From Flavobacterium sp. (GTDB taxonomy: Bacteria > Bacteroidota > Bacteroidia > Flavobacteriales > Flavobacteriaceae): DNA of 64,000 bases. Made by a program: the position numbers and the translations under genes. Shown here piece after piece: positions 1-8,208 of the stretch. Location: assembly GCF_027483985.1 (NCBI RefSeq), contig NZ_JAIXTJ010000021.1, positions 29,447 to 93,446 on the forward strand, read 5' to 3'. Position 1 is the stretch's first letter; each line of letters begins with the position of its first letter. Below the pieces are notes generated by a model, which had not been told where the DNA came from, did no database searches, and saw only the letters and a list, made by a program, of their open reading frames with translations.

Positions 1-128
1 ACATTTTGTTTGTAGTAAGAATCTTGAGAAATAATTCCGACTTCGGCCTCTGGAAGTTCGTTCATAATTTGGTGCACTACTGTTGTTTTACCTGAACCTG
101 TTCCGCCTGCAATTCCGATGATAAGCAT
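1..128 (-). CDS. udk: uridine kinase, N-terminal part (cut by window edge)
   Basis: Only the first 42 codons lie in the window; the gene runs off the left edge. The protein opens with [18 protein letters not shown], a P-loop (GGTGSGKT, residues 8-15), followed by a segment containing ISQDSYYK, which is the pattern of uridine/cytidine kinase, the salvage enzyme that phosphorylates uridine to UMP with GTP or ATP. The ATG at 126-128 is chosen because the P-loop starts at the family's usual distance from the N-terminus and a clean -7 promoter box lies 27 bases upstream. Phosphoribulokinase-like NTPases share the P-loop, but the ISQDSYYK segment favours udk. The remainder of the gene cannot be judged. 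Confidence 0.85.
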   Translation of the reverse strand, partial: MLIIGIAGGTGSGKTTVVHQIMNELPEAEVGIISQDSYYKQN

Positions 129-154
129 AATATTTTGTTGTGTTTTAATTTCGG

Positions 155-181
155 CAAAAATAAGATAAAAATCGATTGCAA
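155..181 (-). promoter_or_regulatory. promoter of udk
   Basis: On the minus strand the -7 box TATTTTTG (155-162) matches the Bacteroidota consensus TAnnTTTG exactly, and a TTG (179-181) sits 16 bases upstream as the -33 element. The predicted transcript starts about 20 bases before the udk ATG. Confidence 0.6.
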
Positions 182-300
182 CTTCAAAAATCAAATTCAA
201 TTTCAAAAAGCAATTTCAAAAAGCAATTTCAACTTCAAAAGTCAAGTTTAATTTCAAAAATTAGTTTCAAATTCAACAATTAATTTCTACCACTAAAATT
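182..300. repeat. degenerate CAATTTCAAAAAG word repeat
   Basis: The stretch repeats the 13-base word CAATTTCAAAAAG and decaying relatives (TTTCAAAAA, TTCAAAAGTC, TTTCAAATTC) in tandem. It is non-coding in all frames and lies between udk and the next gene. The same words, reverse-complemented (TTTTTGAAATTG), resemble the 19-base tandem unit at 32150-32187. Confidence 0.5.
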
Positions 301-528
301 AATTTATTGTAACACAGATTTGAGAAATTTGAGAAATTTTAATGATCTGTGTTTAAAAAAAACAATTTAAGACAATGCTATGTTGTTTGTTTTTAAATGA
401 TTAATGTTTTTCTTTTTGGTTTATTCCTTTTAATTTTTAATTCTATTTTCTTTATTTAACAAAAGATTATTGGATACTTATATTTTTATTTTGAATGTTT
501 AAAATATCTTTAGTCAAATTAGTAAAAG
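301..528. other. intergenic region with long-loop hairpin
   Basis: No gene is visible. A 9-base inverted repeat AACACAGAT (311-319) / ATCTGTGTT (345-353) encloses 25 bases and is followed by an A-run, so it would form a hairpin on either strand. A near-consensus -7 box TATCTTTA (505-512) is the best candidate promoter for the gene starting at 529. Confidence 0.4.
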
Positions 529-1266
529 ATGAAGATAAACTACTTTTTGTTTCTATTGTTATGGGTTCAAGTTTCGAATTGTCAAACTGAAAAAATCATT
601 TCGGGTAAAGTGGTTAATGAAAACTTTGCAATGGCGAAAGTTGACGTAATTAATATGACTCAGAAAACGGTTGTTGCTACTAATAACGATGGTGAGTTTA
701 AAATTAAAGTTGCTGTTGGTGACAAATTAGTGTTGTTTGTAAACGAATTTAATAATTACAAAATAATTATCACTCAAAAGGATCTTGATGCCAATAATTT
801 GCAGTTAAACTTATCAAAATTGCCCATTGAGCTTGATGAGGTTGTAATTTCAAATAAATTTACAAGAGCTCCAATTGTAACACAAGAAGATATCGATAAA
901 ATAACTTTGGACAAACAAGCCGCAGCTCCAAAAGTTATTGGCGCTTATGACGGACAAATTACAAATGGTGCCGATTTTATTAGAATGGGAAAGGGTTTAG
1001 CTAAATTTGTAAAAGGTATTTTTGGTTCCGATGAAAAAGACGTTAAAGCTGAAGTGATTCCTTTTAAGAATTATTTAGAAAATATTTTTGATAACAAATT
1101 TTATACCGATTCTTTAAAATTAAAGTATGAGGATATCACCGTTTTTAAAGAATACTGTGAACTCGATAAACAAGCAACAGTGTTAATGAAAGATGTTGAT
1201 GAATTACGGATTTATGAATTTCTTATTGCTAAAAGTGATGCTTTTAAAAAAATGCGTAACTATTAA
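529..1266 (+). CDS. carboxypeptidase-like regulatory domain protein, secreted
   Basis: The 245-residue protein begins with a signal peptide (MKINYFLFLLLWVQVSNC; the Cys at about 18 could make it a lipoprotein). Residues 23-105 (ISGKVVNENFAMAKV ... LPIELDEVVI) form the beta-sandwich seen in CarboxypepD_reg-like proteins and in TonB-receptor plugs, ending in the typical LDEVVI strand. The C-terminal 140 residues are not recognised. It is probably an envelope protein of unknown role. It converges on the TIGR02757 gene, with one base between the stops. The ATG at 529 gives the complete signal peptide. Confidence 0.7.
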   Translation: MKINYFLFLLLWVQVSNCQTEKIISGKVVNENFAMAKVDVINMTQKTVVATNNDGEFKIKVAVGDKLVLFVNEFNNYKIIITQKDLDANNLQLNLSKLPIELDEVVISNKFTRAPIVTQEDIDKITLDKQAAAPKVIGAYDGQITNGADFIRMGKGLAKFVKGIFGSDEKDVKAEVIPFKNYLENIFDNKFYTDSLKLKYEDITVFKEYCELDKQATVLMKDVDELRIYEFLIAKSDAFKKMRNY

Positions 1267-1267
1267 T

Positions 1268-2032
1268 TTAAAACTTTTCGAAAACGCCCAAACCAAAGAG
1301 GGCAAAATCATATTTTACAGGATCATTTGCATCTAGTTGTCTTAAATTAGAATCTAGTTCGAAAAGTGCTTTGGCGTCGTTTTGTTTTCTTGAAAGTAAT
1401 TCCAATTTTCGGGCGACATTTCCGGAGTGAACGTCTAAAGGACAAGATAATGCTGCGGTTGGAATGGTTTTCCAGATTCCGAAATCTACTCCTTTTTTAT
1501 CGTTTCTTACCATCCAACGTAGGAACATATTAATTCTCTTCGCTGCCGAGTTATTTAGTGGATCAGAAATGTGTTTTTGTGTACGGTTTTGATGATCAAT
1601 TTCAAAAAATACTTTCTTGAATTCAGAGATGCTTTTTTGCATTGAAGTTTCTTCGCAATTATTTGAAAAAACGGCTTCCAAACCATTGTGATTAGAATAA
1701 ATATTTTGCAATCCTTTGATAAATGTAATCATATCAACACCATTGAAAGTGCGATGCACAAAATTTTCTAACTTTTCGAGTTGATATTCTTGATGATTCA
1801 TTACAAAATCGAAAGGCGAATTCCCCATAAAATCCATCATTTTTTTGGAGTTGCTGATGATCATTTTTCGGTTTCCCCAAGCGATTGTGGCAGCCAAAAA
1901 TCCTGCAATTTCAATATCTTCTTTCAATGAAAATTGATGCGGAATTTGTATTGGATCACTTTCGATGAAATTAGGATTGTTGTACAACTCGACCTTTTCG
2001 TCAAGAAAAGATTTTTGCTCTGATTTAGTCAT
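1268..2032 (-). CDS. TIGR02757 (DUF2400) family protein
   Basis: This 254-residue protein matches the TIGR02757/DUF2400 family common in Bacteroidota: the N-terminus has FLDEKVELYNNPNFIESDPIQ, the middle has GFLAATIAWGNRKMII, and the C-terminal half has RWMVRNDKKGVDFGIW and LDVHSGNVARKL. The layout, with a helix-hairpin-like LDVH region, suggests a distant relative of HhH DNA glycosylases, but no substrate is known. There is no signal peptide, so it is cytosolic. Its start overlaps the end of the upstream membrane protein by 8 bases, so the two are probably co-transcribed. Family call firm, function unknown. Confidence 0.8.
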   Translation of the reverse strand: MTKSEQKSFLDEKVELYNNPNFIESDPIQIPHQFSLKEDIEIAGFLAATIAWGNRKMIISNSKKMMDFMGNSPFDFVMNHQEYQLEKLENFVHRTFNGVDMITFIKGLQNIYSNHNGLEAVFSNNCEETSMQKSISEFKKVFFEIDHQNRTQKHISDPLNNSAAKRINMFLRWMVRNDKKGVDFGIWKTIPTAALSCPLDVHSGNVARKLELLSRKQNDAKALFELDSNLRQLDANDPVKYDFALFGLGVFEKF

Positions 2033-3725
2033 TTTCTTTTATTTTTTTGGCATAAAATCCGTCTTTTATTTCGCTGGTCCTTAGCTGCGGAATGATTTTA
2101 AAATATTTTTCGAAATACTTAATTTGGTCTTTGTTTACGCAAGGAAGCATCCCATTTCCGCTTGCCCAAAAGAAATCGTTTTGAATAGGTGAGTTGTACT
2201 TTATATTTCCTAATTGAATGACTTCAAATGAAGTGTTGTTTTTGGTATTTTGATGTGGAAAAACAATATTCTCTGTTGAAAAATTACTGAGTTCCATCAT
2301 AAATTTATAATTCGAAAAACGGTTCAATTTGACTGGAACAAATAGAATGAATAGTGTGGGAACGAGTGAAAGTAATAAAAGACTATTGATGATAACTTTA
2401 TTTCTAACTAAAGTAACAAAGCAAAACAATCCAAAAAACAATATAAAATTCATAAAAAATCGATACTGAGGCGATGTTGCAAATAGGAGAATTAATTGCA
2501 AAATCATCAATAGATATAATATCCAAACTGCTTTTTCATTTTGGAATTTATAAATAATTAAAGGCGAAATAAGTAGTAATAATACGCTCAACTTATTAAA
2601 CAAACCATTAAGTTTTGGTAGTGATAACCATCTTAAAAATAAATCAAAGGCCGACATAGAATTGTATTGTGGTAAATCGACGAAGTAACCATAATATTTT
2701 AATTGATCGTAATAAAAGTTTTCTATACTATCAGGAATGGCATAGTCTGTCGTCAAAAATGTAAATAATTTGGACGGAAATATGGGCGAACCACAAATTA
2801 TCATATTTTTAGTTACAAAAAGTACTAAAACAAGTACTGAAATAAGGAACGATTTTGATAAATTCTTGTAGAGTATTCTGAAGTTTTGCACAAGTAATAC
2901 AATTGGAATTAATACAAAAGTTAACGTTGTGTTTTTGATATAAAGCGTAAAAAGTATTAGAGTTACAATCAAATTAAAAACTTCAATAGTACATTTTTTA
3001 TAATTTTCTAAAAAGTAAAAAAAGATAATAAACGACAAAACATAAACCGGAATATCAGGCGATGGTGCACTAATAAATTGAAATAAAAAAATACTTGTTA
3101 TCGGAAATAAACCTATCAAAAGATAGTTAGCGTTTTTGTTGTCGTAAAATTCTTGAAGTTTTTGAACAGAAAAAAAAGTTCCTAAAAGAAGTACAAATCC
3201 GCTTAAATCATTAAAATTAGAATATAAAAAAGAAAAATTAAATGCGCTTTGCGTGATGTGCCAGCCACTGACTTGTCCAAGAAAAAAATGCAGATTTACC
3301 AATCCTTTTACAAAACCATATTCGTTAATCCACTTGATGGTTTGAATGTAATAAGATTCATTATCAATTACATACGGAATGGAACTGCATTGCGCAACAA
3401 TCATTAAAGTGATTGTGAATAAAAAGATTTTTAGCGTTTTTGATAGTGAATATAGTTCAATCCAAAAGTTTTTATAAATTTCAATAATTTCCTTTTGGAA
3501 TTTGAAAAAGAGTAAAAGATTTAGAACTAAAAGTACTCCATGAAATTCAATGTTGATTCTACCAAAAATTGCCCAAACGCTCGCAAGAATGGTAACAGAA
3601 AACAATCCTAAAATTAATGTAATCGAGAAATTTTTATTTTTCAATCCAATACATCTATCTAATCCAAAACCAAGATTGATTGTGGTGAAGAGAATATAAA
3701 TCCAAGATAGAAGTATTAGAAGCAT
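2025..3725 (-). CDS. large polytopic membrane protein, LIC_10190-like
   Basis: The 566-residue protein is almost entirely hydrophobic, with about a dozen membrane segments over residues 1-470 and a short C-terminal soluble tail (about 480-566). Loops such as DNESYYIQTIKWINEYGFVKG (about 115-135) and SAPSPDIPVYVL resemble GT-C fold glycosyltransferase-like membrane proteins and the LIC_10190 family, which often accompanies surface-polysaccharide genes. No catalytic residue can be assigned with confidence. The gene overlaps TIGR02757 by 8 bases; upstream lies a long octamer repeat array with no clear promoter. A glycosyltransferase role is only an inference. Confidence 0.55.
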   Translation of the reverse strand: MLLILLSWIYILFTTINLGFGLDRCIGLKNKNFSITLILGLFSVTILASVWAIFGRINIEFHGVLLVLNLLLFFKFQKEIIEIYKNFWIELYSLSKTLKIFLFTITLMIVAQCSSIPYVIDNESYYIQTIKWINEYGFVKGLVNLHFFLGQVSGWHITQSAFNFSFLYSNFNDLSGFVLLLGTFFSVQKLQEFYDNKNANYLLIGLFPITSIFLFQFISAPSPDIPVYVLSFIIFFYFLENYKKCTIEVFNLIVTLILFTLYIKNTTLTFVLIPIVLLVQNFRILYKNLSKSFLISVLVLVLFVTKNMIICGSPIFPSKLFTFLTTDYAIPDSIENFYYDQLKYYGYFVDLPQYNSMSAFDLFLRWLSLPKLNGLFNKLSVLLLLISPLIIYKFQNEKAVWILYLLMILQLILLFATSPQYRFFMNFILFFGLFCFVTLVRNKVIINSLLLLSLVPTLFILFVPVKLNRFSNYKFMMELSNFSTENIVFPHQNTKNNTSFEVIQLGNIKYNSPIQNDFFWASGNGMLPCVNKDQIKYFEKYFKIIPQLRTSEIKDGFYAKKIKEND

Positions 3726-3733
3726 TTAAAAAG

Positions 3734-3833
3734 TTTAGAGGTTTAGAAGTTTAGAAGTTTAGAAGTTTAGAAGTTTAGAAGTTTAGAAGTTTAAAAGTTT
3801 AAAAGTTTAGAAGTTTAAAAGTTTAGAAGTTTT
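3734..3833. repeat. octamer tandem array GTTTAGAA
   Basis: About twelve near-perfect tandem copies of the 8-base unit GTTTAGAA, with GTTTAAAA variants, fill the gap between two minus-strand genes. The same GTTTANNN octamer appears at 11686-11720, 22325-22360, 42437-42510 and 44066-44094. Confidence 0.85.
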
Positions 3834-3852
3834 TTTGTTACTTGACATTCTA

Positions 3853-4515
3853 CTACTTACTTATATGACCATCGACCATAACTAATTTTCTATCGGCCAT
3901 ATTGGCTAATTCTTCGTTGTGGGTCACAATTACGAAGGTTTGTCCAAATTCATCACGAAGTTTGAAAAACAATTGATGTAAATTTTCTGCCGATGTGGTG
4001 TCTAAATTTCCCGAAGGTTCATCGGCAAAAATTACAGCTGGTTTATTAATCAACGCTCTAGCAACTGCAACTCTTTGTTGCTCGCCACCAGAAAGTTCAC
4101 TTGGTTTGTGGTCCATTCTGTGAGATAATCCAAGATATTCTAATAATTTTTTGGCTTCGATTTCAGTGGCAGTCTTTTCTTTACCACCAATGTAAGCTGG
4201 TATGCAAACGTTTTCTAAAGCTGTAAATTCTGGTAGCAGTTGGTGAAATTGAAAAATAAATCCCAAATGTTGGTTTCTGAATTTAGATAATGATTTATCA
4301 TTCATTTTCAAAATTTCCTCATTATTGATAAGTAATGATGTGCCGTTTTCAAGAGATGGCTTGTCTAACGTTCCAAGTATTTGTAACAGCGTAGTCTTAC
4401 CTGCACCCGATGCACCTACAATAGATACGATTTCTCCTTTTTCAATATGTAAATCAACACCTTTAAGTACTTGTAAACTATCGTAAAACTTATGAATATT
4501 TTTGGCTGTTATCAT
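3853..4515 (-). CDS. ABC transporter ATP-binding protein, LolD/MacB type
   Basis: The 220-residue ATPase has a complete set of ABC motifs: Walker A GASGAGKT (34-41), signature LSGGEQQ (141-147), Walker B VIFADEP (161-167) and the H-loop in IVTHNE. The length, the Q-loop context [16 protein letters not shown] and the [17 protein letters not shown] segment are typical of the LolD/MacB/FtsE group, which drives lipoprotein release or other periplasmic mechanotransmission. No permease gene is adjacent, so the partner is encoded elsewhere. LolD is the best guess for a Flavobacterium gene of this form, but substrate is inferred. The ATG at 4513-4515 gives the standard N-terminus. Confidence 0.85.
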   Translation of the reverse strand: MITAKNIHKFYDSLQVLKGVDLHIEKGEIVSIVGASGAGKTTLLQILGTLDKPSLENGTSLLINNEEILKMNDKSLSKFRNQHLGFIFQFHQLLPEFTALENVCIPAYIGGKEKTATEIEAKKLLEYLGLSHRMDHKPSELSGGEQQRVAVARALINKPAVIFADEPSGNLDTTSAENLHQLFFKLRDEFGQTFVIVTHNEELANMADRKLVMVDGHISK

Positions 4516-4633
4516 GCTTCAATTTTTCACAAAGTAACAAAGTATTTTATAAATTTTGGTTGTTATAGATTTTTTTTATCGTTGAATAAATAATAAATAA
4601 AAGTTAAAGAAAACTATTTGTTTAAATTTTTCG

Positions 4634-4641
4634 TAGATTTG
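4634..4641 (+). promoter_or_regulatory. -7 box of folE promoter
   Basis: TAGATTTG is an exact TAnnTTTG match 33 bases before the folE ATG. No well-spaced -33 TTG is seen (the nearest, 4618-4620, is only 13 bases upstream). Confidence 0.5.
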
Positions 4642-4674
4642 TTAAACAAAATAATCCCATAAATAGAATTAGCC

Positions 4675-5346
4675 ATGAACACATTAATTGAAAAAGAAAT
4701 TTACGAATTGATTGGCGATAATCATCAGATGACATCGGCAGAAACTCCTTTACGACCTGATGCATTTGACAAATCAGATGCTGACAAAATGCAAACCATC
4801 GAAAAGCATTTCCATATTATTATGGAAGAAATGGGATTGGATATGACTGACGACAGTCTACAAGGAACGCCTCACAGAGTTGCAAAAATGTTTATCCAAG
4901 AAATATTTTCAGGTTTAAATCCTGCTAATAAGCCAAAAATATCTGTTTTTGATAACAGCTACCACTATGACAAAATGTTGGTAGAAGCTAACATCAGTTT
5001 CAACTCTACTTGCGAACACCACTTTTTACCAATTGTAGGAAAAGCGCACATTGGTTATGTTTCAAGCGGAAAAGTTATTGGTTTATCTAAATTGAATAGA
5101 ATCGTAGATTATTATGCTCGTCGTCCGCAAGTGCAAGAACGTTTGATTATGCAAATTTACAATGAATTGAAAACGGTTTTAGAAACTGACAATGTTATTG
5201 TAGTTATGGAAGCAACGCATTTATGTGTTTCAAGTCGCGGTATTAAAGACGAATCAAGTTACACTTCAACCATTCAATATGGAGGAATTTTCAATGAAAA
5301 AGAAAATAGAAACGACTTTTTCAATATGATTAACCAACCTAAATAA
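4675..5346 (+). CDS. folE: GTP cyclohydrolase I
   Basis: This 223-residue enzyme opens the GTP ring to make 7,8-dihydroneopterin triphosphate, the first step of tetrahydrofolate synthesis. Zinc ligands are visible: Cys113 and His116 in STCEHHFLP and Cys184 in THLCVSSRG. The core motifs HIGYVSSGKVIGLSKLNRIV and RRPQVQERL are intact. An N-terminal extension of about 40 residues before the conserved EKHFHIIMEEMGLD helix is normal for the family. The gene stands alone with its own promoter; the next gene follows after 49 bases and could be co-transcribed. No truncation is visible. Confidence 0.96.
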   Translation: MNTLIEKEIYELIGDNHQMTSAETPLRPDAFDKSDADKMQTIEKHFHIIMEEMGLDMTDDSLQGTPHRVAKMFIQEIFSGLNPANKPKISVFDNSYHYDKMLVEANISFNSTCEHHFLPIVGKAHIGYVSSGKVIGLSKLNRIVDYYARRPQVQERLIMQIYNELKTVLETDNVIVVMEATHLCVSSRGIKDESSYTSTIQYGGIFNEKENRNDFFNMINQPK

Positions 5347-5395
5347 TTTGGCATCAGATTTGTATTATCATTTTTAAATTTAAAAATATTTAGAA

Positions 5396-5719
5396 ATGAT
5401 AGTACAAACGGATGTATGTTCCAACGAAAAAAACAAACAAAGAAATTTATTCTTAGGAATTATGCTTGATTTGTTTGGAATGTTAACCTATTTAGTTCCG
5501 TTTTTTGGAGAACTTGCCGATACGGTTTGGGCACCAATTGCAGCATTGATGTTATCAAGAATGTATAAAGGTTCGATTGGTAAAGTAGGTGGAATTATAG
5601 AATTTTTGGAAGAAATTTTACCTTTCAGTGATTTTATTCCAACATTCACATTAACTTGGATTTATACTTATGTCATAAAAAATCAAGGAAATACACAAAA
5701 CTTAAAGGAACTTCAATAG
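5396..5719 (+). CDS. small membrane protein of unknown function
   Basis: This 107-residue protein is not tied to a named family. Residues 20-60 (NLFLGIMLDLFGMLTYLVPFFGELADTVWAPIAALML) are hydrophobic with a conserved-looking Asp/Glu pair, and the segment at 85-97 is also hydrophobic, suggesting two or three membrane segments. The basic Lys-rich N-terminus (NEKNKQRN) would stay in the cytosol. It lies 49 bases after folE on the same strand, and its stop codon is inside a terminator stem, so transcription ends here. Real gene likely, role unknown. Confidence 0.7.
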   Translation: MIVQTDVCSNEKNKQRNLFLGIMLDLFGMLTYLVPFFGELADTVWAPIAALMLSRMYKGSIGKVGGIIEFLEEILPFSDFIPTFTLTWIYTYVIKNQGNTQNLKELQ

Positions 5720-5732
5720 TTCCTTTTTTTAT
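5704..5732 (+). terminator. terminator overlapping the stop codon of the 107-residue gene
   Basis: The stem AAAGGAACT (5704-5712) / AGTTCCTTT (5718-5726) is followed by a T-run. The TAG stop (5717-5719) is inside the hairpin, so the terminator ends the folE-side transcript. Confidence 0.75.
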
Positions 5733-6043
5733 TTTTCAAAAAAATCGGCGATAAAACCTAGTTTGACACTTCGAAGCATTTTCTTTTCAAAAGCCCAAAA
5801 GAATTTAAATTGACCGAATAAGAATCCGAAACTAACAAGAAGAATTTGATAAACCGGGAAAATCATCAAAATGTATAACGGATAAAACATCCAAAGCGAA
5901 GTACTACTTTTGGTAATTCCAAAAAAAGAAAGTATTGGTTTAGCAATTAGTGCTGATGTTGAACCTGTAACGGCAAATACAACAAGAATGACAAAAACTT
6001 GCCAATCTGATGTAATGTTCCAGCGCTCTTTAAAACTTCCCAT
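5729..6043 (-). CDS. DUF6787-like membrane protein
   Basis: This 104-residue protein (MGSFKERWNITSDWQVFVILVV...) has two or three membrane segments: about 15-40, 48-75 and part of the C-terminus. The SFKERW-ITS-WQ opening and the FAFTGS-like loop match small Bacteroidota proteins catalogued as DUF6787 and sometimes mislabelled as prolipoprotein diacylglyceryl transferase; no catalytic motif of that enzyme is present. The ATG at 6043 is chosen over a TTG at 6061 because an exact -7 box (TAAATTTG, 6059-6066) covers the latter. It follows the DUF6146-type lipoprotein gene on the same strand. Confidence 0.6.
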   Translation of the reverse strand: MGSFKERWNITSDWQVFVILVVFAVTGSTSALIAKPILSFFGITKSSTSLWMFYPLYILMIFPVYQILLVSFGFLFGQFKFFWAFEKKMLRSVKLGFIADFFEK

Positions 6044-6058
6044 TTTTGAAATAAAATA

Positions 6059-6066
6059 CAAATTTA
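6059..6066 (-). promoter_or_regulatory. -7 box before the DUF6787-like gene
   Basis: TAAATTTG on the minus strand matches TAnnTTTG and ends 15 bases before the ATG at 6043, giving a very short leader and settling the start choice. Confidence 0.45.
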
Positions 6067-6072
6067 CTCAAT

Positions 6073-6498
6073 TTATGGACGTGGCACAAATCCGGCGAGT
6101 TGTTGTTTGTTGGTTATTTGAAAATAAATGAAATAGTTATAAATTAGATAATTGACTTCATAACCATATTTGGTATTATTATCATAGTTAATTTGCATTT
6201 CATATAATCTACTGTCATATTGTTGTGGTTGCAAAAATCTTCGGTTCCATTCAGAAACATAGATTTGATTTCGGCTTTCCAGGTAATTTTCAGTGTAATA
6301 ACCTCTTGGTTTGGCAACACTATTCAACCAAGACGTAAATCCGCCATCAATAATAATTACTTCATATTCAAGTTCTTCATTAGCAATTCTAATTGTATCT
6401 GAAACTTTTGTGTTGTCGGTTGTAGGAACTGTTTTGGAAGTTGTGGAACATCCAATTATTATAAAAAGTAGCGTAAAAACGTAAAGTAGATTTTTCAC
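6073..6498 (-). CDS. DUF6146-like lipoprotein
   Basis: The 141-residue protein starts at GTG (6496-6498) with a lipoprotein signal: MKNLLYVFTLLFIIIGCSTTSK, lipobox IIGC with the Cys at residue 17. The mature part has the conserved-looking segment EYEVIIIDGGFTSWLNSVAKPRGYYTENYLESRNQIYVSEWNRRF and ends with VNYLIYNYFIYFQITNKQQLAGFVPRP. This matches a family seen next to DUF6787 proteins in Flavobacteriia (DUF6146 by memory). It is probably anchored in the envelope. No function is known. Confidence 0.65.
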   Translation of the reverse strand: MKNLLYVFTLLFIIIGCSTTSKTVPTTDNTKVSDTIRIANEELEYEVIIIDGGFTSWLNSVAKPRGYYTENYLESRNQIYVSEWNRRFLQPQQYDSRLYEMQINYDNNTKYGYEVNYLIYNYFIYFQITNKQQLAGFVPRP

Positions 6499-6636
6499 GA
6501 TTTAATTTTTTATAAAGTTACTAAAATTCAATTTATTGTGATTCTATTTTTAGTTGTTTTAACAATTTTTTGAATCTTTTAGTATTTTGTCTTAAATAAA
6601 AAAAGTAGCAATGTGACAAAGATGTTATGTTTAGAT

Positions 6637-6993
6637 TTAGCCTTTGTCTTCCTCTAAATCGTTGTGATTGTCGCCACCAATGCTATAGTAGTTGTTTTCC
6701 TCATCTTCGCTACCAATGTTTTCCAAATCATCGTCTAGTTCAGCTCCAGGAACATCTAAATCTTCACCTGTTTGATCTTGATTGAAATCTTGTTCATTTA
6801 ATTCAGAGGTATTATCAATTTTTATGAAGGGTTTCTTTTTAGAAATATCTTCAGGATCAATATCAAATTCTTTTTCAAATTTGTTGTAAATATCGTCATC
6901 CTTTGGATATTGCGGATAGCCAGGAAATTTATCTAGTTGTTCATTAGCTTTTTTTGGAAAATGAGCTACATCTTTTTTGGGATTCTTTTTCAT
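6637..6993 (-). CDS. acidic low-complexity protein of unknown function
   Basis: This 118-residue protein is strongly acidic and hydrophilic, with Asp/Glu/Asn-rich tails (about 65-118) and a Lys/Pro-rich head (MKKNPKKDVAHFPKKANEQLD). No domain, signal peptide or membrane segment is visible, and it is probably disordered. It lies 22 bases downstream of the eRF1-like gene on the same strand, so the two are likely one transcript. Small acidic proteins of this kind in Flavobacteria often sit with stress-response genes, but that is only context. Confidence 0.55.
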   Translation of the reverse strand: MKKNPKKDVAHFPKKANEQLDKFPGYPQYPKDDDIYNKFEKEFDIDPEDISKKKPFIKIDNTSELNEQDFNQDQTGEDLDVPGAELDDDLENIGSEDEENNYYSIGGDNHNDLEEDKG

Positions 6994-7015
6994 TAGTTTT
7001 GTTTTTAAATCGTGG

Positions 7016-7411
7016 TTACATTTTGAATTCTAAACGAGTAAAATAATCTTTAACAAAATGTTGTTGCTCTTGGTCACTCATTTTATCAGCATTTTTAACT
7101 TTAATTATGATTTTGCTATACTTTGAATCAGATTTTAAAATATTGAATAATTCTACTTTTGCCTCTGTCGGACCAAAGAGCAAAACTTCATCATATTTTT
7201 CAATTTCAGAAGCAATATTTTTGTAAAAAGCAGCGTGTTTATGTTGCTCTTTGTTATGCATTTCACTTTCACTGCGTTGCAAAGTTTCTTGTTTATCCTG
7301 AGATGAAAAATCGGAAGTTATGGTTTTGGTTTCTTTAACTTCAGAAGAAAATTCGATTAAATAGGCATTGGAATGGTTCATCCAAATTCCAAGTTTTTTT
7401 GATGTTTTCAT
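7016..7411 (-). CDS. small eRF1-domain-like (baeRF-like) protein
   Basis: The 131-residue protein opens KKLGIWMNHSNAYLIEFSS and has EVLLFGPTEAKVELFNILK at about 83-101. These two strands resemble the host-attachment / bacterial archaeo-eukaryotic release factor (baeRF) domain, where GPxxAK is the typical loop. A middle segment (30-70) is hydrophilic. There is no GGQ-like loop, so it is unlikely to release peptides; a ribosome- or stress-associated role is an inference. It leads a two-gene unit with the acidic protein at 6637. Confidence 0.5.
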   Translation of the reverse strand: MKTSKKLGIWMNHSNAYLIEFSSEVKETKTITSDFSSQDKQETLQRSESEMHNKEQHKHAAFYKNIASEIEKYDEVLLFGPTEAKVELFNILKSDSKYSKIIIKVKNADKMSDQEQQHFVKDYFTRLEFKM

Positions 7412-7520
7412 TGTTTTGTTTTTACTTTTAGTAGTAATAGTAACAACAAAATTGAGGATAAACAGCGTTGTTTTTGTTACAAAAAAGGCTTTAATGATTG
7501 CAAAAATCTCACATTAACGT

Positions 7521-7552
7521 AAAAAAAAACCACCACTAAAAAAGTGATGGTT
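7521..7552 (-). terminator. terminator after the DUF937 gene
   Basis: Stem AACCACCACT (7528-7537) / AGTGATGGTT (7543-7552) with one mismatch; on the minus strand it is followed by a run of nine T. It closes the DUF937 transcript 25 bases after the stop. Confidence 0.75.
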
Positions 7553-7577
7553 GCTATTTAAAAGAAGTTCTTTTAAA

Positions 7578-8135
7578 TTATTTTCCAAAAAGTTTTCCTA
7601 GTAAACCACCAAATCCACCCGATTTTTTTGAAACTGCTGCAATAGCATCGCTCATTCCAACTTGTCCGTCACCATCTTGGTCTAAGCCAAATTGACCGCC
7701 ATATTTAGAAACGGCATCCATTAATCCGCCACCATTTCCACCAGAAATAGAGCTTATTAAATCGGTGATGTTAAATCCAGGTTGATTTGGATCTTTAGCT
7801 TTGTTGAGTAATCCACCTAATATTTGTGGAATTAAACCACCAGCAACGCTTCCAGCAGCTTCAGAAGATAAACCGAATTTTTCTCCCAAATTTCCTGTTA
7901 CTTTTCCAGTTAATTCTTGAACTACTGGATTGTTCATATCGATTGGAGTTTTACCAGAAAGTAATCCTGCTAAATCACCAACATTTCCGCTAGCAACCAT
8001 ATCTTTTAAACCGGAAAGGATTGATCCTCCAGCTTCTTCCATAACGGCTTCATTTTGTTCGTTTGGTACTGCAGGATTATTGATTACTGCTTCACCACCA
8101 TATTGTTTTACTAATTCTGTAAGTTGTTCAAACAT
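7578..8135 (-). CDS. DUF937 domain protein
   Basis: The 185-residue protein has the DUF937 layout: FEQLTELVKQYGGEAVINNPAVPNEQNEAVMEEAGGSILSGLKDM at the start, then Gly/Leu-rich repeats including GLIPQILGGLLNKAK (about 104-118). A C-terminal DQDGDGQVGMSDAI (about 152-165) looks like an EF-hand or dockerin-type calcium loop, and the end is Gly-rich (KKSGGFGGLLGKLFGK). There is no signal peptide. Proteins of this type are abundant and may form oligomeric scaffolds; no reaction is known. It stands alone, with a terminator behind it. Confidence 0.8.
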   Translation of the reverse strand: MFEQLTELVKQYGGEAVINNPAVPNEQNEAVMEEAGGSILSGLKDMVASGNVGDLAGLLSGKTPIDMNNPVVQELTGKVTGNLGEKFGLSSEAAGSVAGGLIPQILGGLLNKAKDPNQPGFNITDLISSISGGNGGGLMDAVSKYGGQFGLDQDGDGQVGMSDAIAAVSKKSGGFGGLLGKLFGK

Positions 8136-8208
8136 AGTTTTTTATTTTAAGTTTTAACAAAGGTATAAAAGTTTAAAACCATTTTTTTGAAATGTACTAT
8201 TTATTCTA

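Noticed and set aside
3734..3833. Tandem repeats as a CRISPR array
   Set aside because: The unit is eight bases with no spacers, and no cas gene lies in the window; the same holds for the other arrays.
4521..4674. Riboswitch upstream of folE
   Set aside because: The leader after the promoter is only about 30 bases, with no stable stem or known motif.
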